Shown here piece after piece: positions 57,262 to 64,000 of a stretch of 64,000 nt of DNA (position 1 is the stretch's first letter; every line of letters begins with the position of its first letter). The DNA lies in assembly GCF_015710575.1 (NCBI RefSeq), contig NZ_CP065373.1, positions 5,270,001 to 5,334,000 on the forward strand, written 5' to 3'. Below the pieces are notes generated by a model. It did not search any database and was not told the DNA's origin. It saw only the letters and a list, made by a program, of their open reading frames with translations. A program made the position numbers and the translations under genes. The stretch comes from Mycolicibacterium mengxianglii (GTDB lineage Bacteria > Actinomycetota > Actinomycetes > Mycobacteriales > Mycobacteriaceae).

Positions 57262-58230
57262 TCACTTCCCTTGGAAAGGTTTGTCAAAGCCTTTGTCCTG
57301 CACCCATTTCCGGGCCGCTTCGTCTGCGTCGACCCCCTGGTTGCCGGAGACGGCGGTGTTCAGGTCGATCAGGTCCTGGGTGGTGAGCTTCGCCGACACC
57401 GCGTCCAGGATGGTCTTGAGTTCGTCGGACATCTTCTGCGAACTGACCACCGGCACTACGTTGGCGGCGGGGAAATTGTTCTTCGGATCTTCCAGCACCA
57501 CAAGATTGTTCTGCGGGATGGCCGGTGAGGTGCTGAAGATATCTGCCGCGGTCACCGTGCCATCCACCAGTGCCCGCACCGTGGCCGGTCCGCCGCCGTC
57601 ACTGATGGCCACGAAGTTCTTCGGCGCGATGACCAGGCCGTAGTTCTTCTCCAGCCCCGGCAGCCCTTCCGGACGGCTCAGGAACTCCGAGGGAGCGCCG
57701 AACTTGACCTCCGGTGAATGCGCCGCCAGGTCGGCGATCGTCTTGAGGTTCCACCGCTGGGCGGTTTCGCTCGAGACCGCCACGGTGTCGACGTCTTCGG
57801 CCGGTGAGGGCGTCAACATCGACAGCCCGCCGGGCAATGCCCGGTGCAACGCCACCTCGACGGACTCGGGGGTGGAAGCGGTGCTCTCGGGGTCGAAGTA
57901 GTTCAGCAGGTTCCCGGTGTACTCCGGGACCAGGTTGATCGAATAGTCCTGCAGCGCCGGGATGTAGGTCTCTCGGCTGCCGATACCGAATTGGCGGGCG
58001 ATGGTGAACCCGTTGGCCTCCAGCGCCTGAGCGTAGATCTCGGCGATGATCTTCGATTCCGGGAAGTCCGCCGAGCCGACGGTGAGGGACTTGAGATCAC
58101 CCGAGATCTCACCGCCACCGAGGGGGTTGGAGCTTCCGCAGGCAGTCGCGGTGATTCCCACGAGCACCACCGAGGCCACCACCAGCAACGTTCGCATGCG
58201 CCGACCCAAGATGGCTAGCAGCGTGGTCAT
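57262..58230 (-). CDS. proX: Glycine betaine/osmoprotectant-binding lipoprotein (ProX-like)
   Basis: 322 residues from ATG 58230 with AGGG at 9 bases; ATG 58197 would put the lipobox Cys at residue 20. Lipobox ITATAC. OpuAC-type binding protein: LTVGSADFPESKIIAEIYAQALEANG and VPEYTGNLLNYF. First gene of the operon. Binds glycine betaine, carnitine or choline; specificity not decided. Confidence 0.92.
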   Translation of the reverse strand: MTTLLAILGRRMRTLLVVASVVLVGITATACGSSNPLGGGEISGDLKSLTVGSADFPESKIIAEIYAQALEANGFTIARQFGIGSRETYIPALQDYSINLVPEYTGNLLNYFDPESTASTPESVEVALHRALPGGLSMLTPSPAEDVDTVAVSSETAQRWNLKTIADLAAHSPEVKFGAPSEFLSRPEGLPGLEKNYGLVIAPKNFVAISDGGGPATVRALVDGTVTAADIFSTSPAIPQNNLVVLEDPKNNFPAANVVPVVSSQKMSDELKTILDAVSAKLTTQDLIDLNTAVSGNQGVDADEAARKWVQDKGFDKPFQGK

Positions 58231-58335
58231 CTGGCCGACCCTAGCGCCATGTCCGCCTTCGCGACATCTTTTGGCGCGGGGTGGCCGCAGCCGGAAACTG
58301 TTTGCTTTGGCTGCTGAACGGGCAAGTATGGGGCT

Positions 58336-58689
58336 ATGAGCACCGATCCGACCATGCCGCCTCCCGGGCCCGGACCCATGGGTCCAGGAGTCCCCGCCGG
58401 CGCCCAGGCTCCGCCCCCGCCGGATTCTGCGGTCACCTTCACCAAGGCCGCGGCATTGTGGGGATCGCTCATCGTGGGCTTTCTCGTCCTGGTCATTTTG
58501 CTGATCTTCATCGCGCAGAACACCGACTCTGTCGCCTTTGCCTTCCTGGGCTGGCACTGGAGCCTGCCGCTGGGTGTGGCGATCCTCTTCGCTGCGGTCG
58601 CCGGCGGATTGCTCACTGTGACCGTCGGCGCGGTTCGCATCCATCAGTTGCGACGGGCGGCGAAGAAGAACTTGAAGGCCGGGCTGTAA
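58336..58689 (+). CDS. LapA-domain membrane protein (Rv3760-like)
   Basis: 117 residues. A Pro/Gly-rich start is followed by two membrane segments (ALWGSLIVGFLVLVILLIFIA and PLGVAILFAAVAGGLLTVTVG) and the AQNTDSVAFAFLGWHWSLPLG loop typical of LapA/DUF1049. Diverges from proX. Function unknown in mycobacteria. Confidence 0.85.
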   Translation: MSTDPTMPPPGPGPMGPGVPAGAQAPPPPDSAVTFTKAAALWGSLIVGFLVLVILLIFIAQNTDSVAFAFLGWHWSLPLGVAILFAAVAGGLLTVTVGAVRIHQLRRAAKKNLKAGL

Positions 58690-58698
58690 GGGACCGGT

Positions 58699-59502
58699 CT
58701 ATCGGATCGAGACCAGATCCTGTACCGAGTCCACCGGCAGGTTGCCGTCCACCACGGCCCGGACGATCGCGCTGTTGAGGGTGATCGAGCCATTGTGGTT
58801 GTCGAGGAAAGCGGTGTCGGCGGCGTCGCGTCCGGTCGAGATGCGTACCAGGGTTTGTCGCGGTGCCAGGTAGGTGGCGTCGACAACCCGCCACTGGCCC
58901 TCGATGAACGCCTCGGCCACGGCGTGGAAATCCATCGGCTGGCAGCCCGGCGCGTAGACCGCGACCAGCCGGGCCGGCACGTTGACCGCCCGCAGCAGCG
59001 CGACGGACAGGTGGGCGTAATCGCGGCACACCCCGGCACCGGCCAGCAGCGTGTCGACGGCGCCGTCGATGGGATCGCTGGAGCCCGGCACGTACGACAG
59101 CCGGTTGCCGACCCACGACGACACCTTCTCCAGCAGCGTCGCCGAGTCGGCGTACTGGCCGAATTCCGTCGCGGCGAAACCGAAGAACTTGTCCGCCTCG
59201 GCGTAGCGGCTGGGCCGCAGATAGGTCGACAGGTCGATATCGGTCACTGAAGGCGGCTCGGCCTCGCCGATCACGGTCGCCGAGTAGCTGGCCTTCAGGC
59301 TGCCCACACCCGCGTCGAACTTGTGGATCCGGCTGCCGTGCTCCCCGATGATCTCTTGTGGCTCAATCTTGTTGCCGTTCAACTCGAATGACAGTTCTTC
59401 GGTCACCTCCAGCCCCGGCTGGGGGGCGACGGTGATCTGGAATTCGAGGGTTGTCGGCGCGGCGATGTACACATCGAGGTCAGCACCGACGTCACGCTTC
59501 AT
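58699..59502 (-). CDS. Transglutaminase-like protein
   Basis: 267 residues from ATG 59502. Cys-His-Asp core: GAGVCRDYAHLSVALLRAVNVPARLV, MDFHAVAEAFIEGQWRVVDATYLAP. N-terminal beta domain (about 1-90). Probable cysteine protease or amidase acting on peptides; not a crosslinker in most bacteria. An upstream frame to 59538 adds MALRFPRRKRTQ and is possible. Confidence 0.88.
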   Translation of the reverse strand: MKRDVGADLDVYIAAPTTLEFQITVAPQPGLEVTEELSFELNGNKIEPQEIIGEHGSRIHKFDAGVGSLKASYSATVIGEAEPPSVTDIDLSTYLRPSRYAEADKFFGFAATEFGQYADSATLLEKVSSWVGNRLSYVPGSSDPIDGAVDTLLAGAGVCRDYAHLSVALLRAVNVPARLVAVYAPGCQPMDFHAVAEAFIEGQWRVVDATYLAPRQTLVRISTGRDAADTAFLDNHNGSITLNSAIVRAVVDGNLPVDSVQDLVSIR

Positions 59503-59590
59503 CTGGGTACGCTTTCTTCTGGGAAATCTCAAGGCCACCGGGGTATTTACCCAGGTGGGTCACTTCAAACCGTGTTTGTCCTTACATCTT

Positions 59591-60199
59591 CTACTGGCGG
59601 CGGTTGCGGGGCAACAAATCCCAGACGTGTTCGGTGCTGTTGACCGTCACGACCGTGGCCCGACCGGAGCGAGAGTAGAGCAGCCGTGTCACCGACACGT
59701 AGTCGATCGGGAAGGACAGCAGCCGCCGGGTGCCGAGGATCTCGTGCAGCAGCACGTTGATCACACCGCCGTGGCTGAACACCGCCACGGTGTCCTCGTG
59801 GTCGGCCGCGGCGACGATATCGGCCAACGCCGCGCTGATCCGGTCCCGGAATGCCAACTCGTCGACCCCGCCCGGCAGGTGTCCGTCGGCCATCCGGGCC
59901 CAGTCCTCGGGTCGCTCCGAGCGCAGCAGTTCCACCGGCACGTAGGCGGCCATCTCGCGGTCGTATTCAGCCAACCGCTCGTCGATCTCCACCGGCAGGC
60001 CGGTGGTGTCGGCCAACGGTTGCGCCGTCTGGACCGCGCGCCGCTGAGGGCTGCTGACCAGCCGGGCCAGCGGGTAGCGACGCACAGCCTCCGGCAGTCG
60101 CCGTGCCTGCTCGATCCCCTCGGCGGACAGGTCCGGGTCGGACCCTTGGCCGGGCTCGCTGCGGTGGGGCAGCGCGTGCCGGATCAGCAGCAGTTGCAT
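59591..60199 (-). CDS. Histidine phosphatase superfamily protein
   Basis: 202 residues from ATG 60199. Catalytic RH in LLLIRHALPHR, LVSSPQRRAVQTAQPLA, and second His in VAVFSHGGVINVLLHEI. Phosphoglycerate-mutase-like phosphatase fold. Substrate unknown. Confidence 0.9.
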   Translation of the reverse strand: MQLLLIRHALPHRSEPGQGSDPDLSAEGIEQARRLPEAVRRYPLARLVSSPQRRAVQTAQPLADTTGLPVEIDERLAEYDREMAAYVPVELLRSERPEDWARMADGHLPGGVDELAFRDRISAALADIVAAADHEDTVAVFSHGGVINVLLHEILGTRRLLSFPIDYVSVTRLLYSRSGRATVVTVNSTEHVWDLLPRNRRQ

Positions 60200-60297
60200 G
60201 TGTTGAGCCTCCTGAAGTTTCGGCGGGGGTTCCGCCGCCCCTGCAACGATATGGCCCATGCGTTCGTCCGCCCGGCGCGGTGTGCGCCAACTCCGTT

Positions 60298-60507
60298 CTA
60301 GGGCGTGATGATGTTGAATGATGGATCCGGCCGGTCGAGCACGCCGACCAGGTGCTGCAGCACTTGCGGATCGCCCCCGATCTCCAACCCCGGCGAGCTG
60401 AAGTCCCCAGCGACCAGCGCGAGGAAACGCACCTTGGCGCCAGCGTCAGCGTCGCTCCCGCGGTTGCGGCGTCAGCGGCCGCCTTGCGGTGGGCCGCCCT
60501 TCCCTAC
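60298..60507 (-). pseudogene. Remnant of alkyl sulfatase gene, C-terminal end only
   Basis: Reading the minus strand from the TAG at 60298-60300 gives KVRFLALVAGDFSSPGLEI... through to LDRPDPSFNIITP. That is the C-terminal SCP2-like end of SDS-hydrolase-type MBL alkyl sulfatases (final F-NI-TP motif). About 55 residues are in this frame. The upstream match continues in another frame as ADAATAGATLTLA, so there is a frameshift near 60433-60438, and that frame ends at a stop at about 60507. The rest of the gene (over 500 residues) is gone. M. tuberculosis has an intact sulfatase gene, Rv3762c, in this neighbourhood. Confidence 0.8.
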
Positions 60508-60607
60508 CGTGGGCCCGCATGGAGGAAACCCGGCGGGCTCGCGGCACAGCACCTACGAAGCCGACGCGCCAAATATCAACGCAGCGTTCACCATTGACCA
60601 CCAGTGG

Positions 60608-61989
60608 TCAGGGACCATCCCCGTCCGGGGCGAGGATGCGGTCCGGGTGGTGGTAGGTGTTGATGCGGGTTTGCCCGCAGTCCAGCTCCGGCGGCGGGAT
60701 CCACTCGGTGACACCATCATCGGCCCGGTTGCGGGTGGTCCACCCCGTGGTCTCCACCATCCGGTTGTCCGGACCGCAGGCCAACGTCAGATCCTCGATG
60801 TCGGTCAGGCCGCCGTCTTTCCAGTCTCTGTTGGCATGGTGCACCTGGCACCGATAACCCGGCGCGGTGCACCCCGGCGCGGTACAACCACGATGCTTGG
60901 CCAACAACACGATCCGCTGCCCCGCAGAGGCCGTCCGCCGCGCCCGGCCCAAATGCAGCGGGACACCCTTACCGTCGAAAATCACCAAATAGTGGTAGGC
61001 GTGCGACGCCAACCGCAGCACTTCACTCATCGGCAGCAGCGTGCCCCCGGCGGTCAATCCCTGCCCGGCGCCGGTCTCGAGTTCCTTCAACGTGGTGGTG
61101 ACGATGATGGTCGCCGGCAACCCGTTCAACTGACCCAGCTCCCCCGACGCCAGCAGCGCCCGCCCCGCCGCCACCAGCGCATCATGGTGACGTTGCCCCT
61201 GACTGCGAGTGTCAGTACCGGCCCGGTCCGGATCCGGCTCGCCATCGACCTGGGGGAACTCATCGGCAGGATTACACATCCCCGGCGCGGCCAGCTTCGC
61301 GTTGAGCGCCTCCATGGCCGCCGCGGCCTCGGGAGTGAGCAGACCCTTGACCGGAACCATCCCGTCGGCGCGTTGCCGGCCATAGTGCAGATACCGTTGC
61401 GCCGCCCGGTCGACGTCGGTGAATTCGCCGTCCTGGTTGAGCAGATACCGCAACCGGTCAGCGACCTGCTTGAACCCGTCAGGATCCAGCCCGCAGGCAT
61501 GACGGCCCAGATCCACCTCAGCAGCGTCGCGGGCCTGGTAATCGACACACGACGGTAGCTTCTTGAAAAACCGGCGGATGTGGGCGATGTGGTCAGGCCC
61601 GATCAGGCCCTGCGCCTGGCCCTGGGCCACCGTCGGCAGCTTCGGCGCCATCGGCTCCCCGGTGAGCCCGGTCCGCGGACCCAGCAGTTCGGCGTCTTTG
61701 AGGCGGCGAGCGGCGTCCTCACCGCTGATCCGCAACCGCGCCATCAGCACTTTCTTGAAGCTGGTGGCACCCAACGACTTCGGGGTGGTTTCACTGCGCA
61801 ACCGTTGATACACCTTGTGGTCGAGCACCGGCTGCGCCCGCGACACCGCTTCGCGGCGCTGCTGCACTGCAGCAGCTCACCCGGGCTGAACCCGTCGATA
61901 GAGAGCCGGTTCATCTGCGCGGTCAACACTTCCACCTGAGCCAGGGCAGCCAGCATCGCCTCCTTGTCGGCGACCGCTGATGCACCCAT
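60608..61989 (-). pseudogene. 13E12-repeat-family HNH protein with frameshift
   Basis: The DUF222/HNH protein of the mycobacterial 13E12 repeat family is split over two frames. The N-terminal part MGASAVADKEAMLAALAQ to DGFSPGELL (ATG 61989) and the rest, from QQRREAVSRAQPVLDHKVYQ to the end, join at about 61862-61872. The HNH domain is present (RGCTAPGCTAPGYRCQVHHANRD). Joined length would be about 455 residues. The break could be a true lesion or an assembly error. It stands beside the sulfatase remnant. Confidence 0.85.
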
Positions 61990-62070
61990 GACCCGAACAC
62001 TAGTGCGACCCACCGACAGAATCGGCGTGCTCGGGACTAGCGAGATCGCTGTGACACAAGGGGTTTCCAG

Positions 62071-63987
62071 CTACGAGGTCAGGTCGTACACCGTCGTCCC
62101 GTCGATGGTCTGAGCGGGGAAGTTGTCCTGTACCCACTCGGTGATCTGCGCGCCGGCCGACTCGCCATCGTGCCAGCCGGGCCCGCCGCCGGGCCCCCGT
62201 TCGCTGACCAGCAGGTAACCGACGTCGCCGTCACGCACGTACTGCTGGAACTGCGCCAGGGTGGGGGCGTTGTCGCCACCACTGAACCCGCCGATTGCCA
62301 TCACCGACGCGCCGGTCTTCAGCTGTAGGCTGCCCGCCAGGTGAGACCCGATAGTTGCTGCGGCCCAACGCTTGTCGCTGCCCACCAGGAACTGCTCGAG
62401 CTGTTCGGACGAACCACCCATCGGACCGAACCCCATGGGCCCACCCGGGCCACCCGGCCCACCCGGGCCGAAGCTCCCGCCCTCACGCGCGGGCCCGGAA
62501 GTCGGAATCGGGCCACCGCCGGCGTTGTGCACAACGGTCTGCACGGTGTAGGCGCCGGTGGCGGCGAGGCCGAACAGCACACCGGCGAACGCCAGCGCCA
62601 CGGTATAGCGGCCCAGTTGGTGACCGCCGACAATCAGCACAGCCGCCACGACGATCGCGCCGACCAGCACCACCCACCGCAGCCACGGCAGCCATTCCGG
62701 AGTGCGGTCGAGCAGCACGAAGTTCCACACCCCGGTGGCGGCAAGCATGAGCGCCAACCAGATTCGCGATGAACGGTACGCCCGGCCTTGCCACAGCTTC
62801 ACCACCGCAATCGCGACTACGCCGGCGATCCCGGGCGCCAGTGCGATCGTGTAATAGGGATGCATGATCCCCTTCATGTAGCTGAAGATCAGGGCCGTCA
62901 CCACGGCCCAGCCGCCCCACAGCAGCAGGCCTGCCCGGGTGCGGTCGGTGCGCGGCGCACGGCGGGTGAACCACAGTCCGACAATCAGACCGATCAGCGC
63001 CGCGGGCAGCAGCCACGAGATCTCGGTGCCCATCGCCTGACCGAACATGCGGGTGATGCCGGGATCGCCGCCGAACATGGCATTGCCGCCGCCTCCGGGC
63101 GGGCCGCCCTCCGGGAAACCGGCGCCCGCTCCCCGGGTGGGGTTGCCGTCGCCGCCGAACACCCGCCCCAGACCGTTGTAACCGAGCGCCAACTCCAGCA
63201 GGCTGTTATCGGTCGACCCGCCGATATAGGGACGCGAGTCCGCCGGCCACAGGCTCACCAGCGCCACGAACCAGCCACCGGAAACCACCATCGCGACCAG
63301 ACCGGCCACCAGCGCCCCGAGTCGTTTCCACACGCTGCCGGGCACTGCGACCAGCACCACCAACGCCAGCACCGGAACGATGAGGAACGCCTGTAGCAGC
63401 TTGGCCAGGAAAGCGAAGCCCAGCGCGACACCGGCCAGCGCCGTCCAGCGCACGGGTGGTCCGTCCAGCGCGCGCACGATGCAGTACGCGGCGACCACCA
63501 GCAGCAGCACCAGCAGCGCGTCGGGGTTGTTGAAGCGGAACATCAATGCCGCCACCGGCGTCAGAGCCAGCGCCAGCCCGGCCAGCAGGCCCGCACCGGG
63601 GCCGGAGGTGCGCCGCACGGCCGCGTAGAGCAGGGCGACAGAGCCCACCCCCATCAGCGCCTGCGGCACCAGCATGCTCCACGAGCTGAACCCGAACAGC
63701 TTGCCGGCCAAGGCCATCGCCCACAGCGCCGCCGGCGGCTTGTCGACGGTGATGGCGTTGCCGGGATCCAGTGACCCGAACAGCAACGCCTTCCAGCTCA
63801 TGGTGCCGGCCTGCACGGCCGCTGCGTAGAACTCGTTGGCCCAGCCGAGCGATCCCAGCGCCCACAGGTAGAGCACGGCTGCACCCGCCAGCAGCGGCAG
63901 CAGGGCGGGCCGTTCCCAGCGTGGCTGCTCGGGTGCACCGGTCAGCCAGCGGGACAACGGGTTTCGCGTGGGGGTTTCATCGTCCAA
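62071..63987 (-). CDS. GT39/PMT-type membrane mannosyl- or glycosyltransferase
   Basis: 638 residues from TTG 63987. The frame is open to the window edge, so a start outside cannot be excluded. About a dozen membrane segments. The first extracytoplasmic loop has NEFYAAAVQAGTMSWKALLFGSLDPGNAITVDKPPAALW, an ArnT/PMT-like acidic acceptor loop. A Gly-rich stretch (GGDGNPTRGAGAGFPEGGPPGGGGN) and a soluble C-terminal domain are usual in mycobacterial members. Transfers sugar from a polyprenyl phosphate carrier to an envelope acceptor; acceptor unknown. Confidence 0.85.
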   Translation of the reverse strand: MDDETPTRNPLSRWLTGAPEQPRWERPALLPLLAGAAVLYLWALGSLGWANEFYAAAVQAGTMSWKALLFGSLDPGNAITVDKPPAALWAMALAGKLFGFSSWSMLVPQALMGVGSVALLYAAVRRTSGPGAGLLAGLALALTPVAALMFRFNNPDALLVLLLVVAAYCIVRALDGPPVRWTALAGVALGFAFLAKLLQAFLIVPVLALVVLVAVPGSVWKRLGALVAGLVAMVVSGGWFVALVSLWPADSRPYIGGSTDNSLLELALGYNGLGRVFGGDGNPTRGAGAGFPEGGPPGGGGNAMFGGDPGITRMFGQAMGTEISWLLPAALIGLIVGLWFTRRAPRTDRTRAGLLLWGGWAVVTALIFSYMKGIMHPYYTIALAPGIAGVVAIAVVKLWQGRAYRSSRIWLALMLAATGVWNFVLLDRTPEWLPWLRWVVLVGAIVVAAVLIVGGHQLGRYTVALAFAGVLFGLAATGAYTVQTVVHNAGGGPIPTSGPAREGGSFGPGGPGGPGGPMGFGPMGGSSEQLEQFLVGSDKRWAAATIGSHLAGSLQLKTGASVMAIGGFSGGDNAPTLAQFQQYVRDGDVGYLLVSERGPGGGPGWHDGESAGAQITEWVQDNFPAQTIDGTTVYDLTS

Positions 63988-64000
63988 CCGGACTGAACCG

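Overview
The window looks like chromosome from a fast-growing mycobacterium (Mycolicibacterium type). It is GC-rich throughout. It carries mycobacterial marker families: Rv3717-type amidase, LucA, LpqH-type lipoproteins, WS/DGAT acyltransferase, MsAcT-type esterase, the MurT/GatD pair and 13E12-repeat HNH proteins. From memory, the gene order follows the M. tuberculosis block from leuA (Rv3710) through recR, dnaX, Rv3722c, Rv3723, ligC, tgs2, tyrA and proZWVX to the Rv3760-Rv3762c area, with accessory genes between. Assignments rest on reading sequence and translations; no database search was run.

Layout. 1-5.0 kb: a truncated nitroreductase, a two-domain Lrp/AsnC regulator, an aldehyde dehydrogenase preceded by a 13-codon minigene, and two exported or anchored proteins. 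5.0-7.0 kb: leuA behind a probable leucine attenuator. 7.1-10.5 kb: PLDc_N/SHOCT protein, DnaQ-like exonuclease and murT-gatD (peptidoglycan amidation). 10.5-13.0 kb: a DUF559-type protein gene flanked by 44-bp inverted repeats, next to an IS3-family element (11534-13020). 13.1-22.5 kb: recR-ybaB, amidase, an FAD oxidoreductase/fatty-acid methyltransferase pair, dnaX, aspartate aminotransferase, 4.5S SRP RNA, tRNA-Ser(GGA) and lucA. 22.6-33.2 kb: dehydrogenase, HtrA-like protease, two paralogous small secreted proteins with a shared upstream element, an end-joining cluster (PolD, LigC1, LigC2), P450/TetR, an MBL protein and an orphan phage-protease-like domain. 33.2-45.6 kb: gluQRS and tgt (two queuosine-tRNA genes), an amino-acid ABC transporter with fused binding protein and permease, amine oxidase, P450, two LpqH-like lipoproteins, Nudix, tgs2-like acyltransferase, L,D-transpeptidase and MsAcT-like esterase. 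45.6-54.7 kb: semialdehyde dehydrogenase, threonine dehydratase, a large secreted acidic-tailed protein with a strong promoter, hydrolase, tRNA-Ser(CGA), tadA with partner, and tyrA. 54.1-58.2 kb: proX-V-W-Z osmoprotectant transporter on the minus strand. 58.3-64 kb: small membrane protein, transglutaminase, phosphatase, a remnant of an alkyl-sulfatase gene beside a frameshifted 13E12/HNH gene, and a GT39-type membrane glycosyltransferase.

Most of the window is core metabolism and information processing. The accessory signals worth following are the leuA leader, the inverted-repeat-flanked DUF559 gene next to the IS, the twin secreted-protein loci with a conserved 48-49 bp upstream element, the promoter-spacer palindrome before the large secreted protein, and the decayed sulfatase/13E12 junction.
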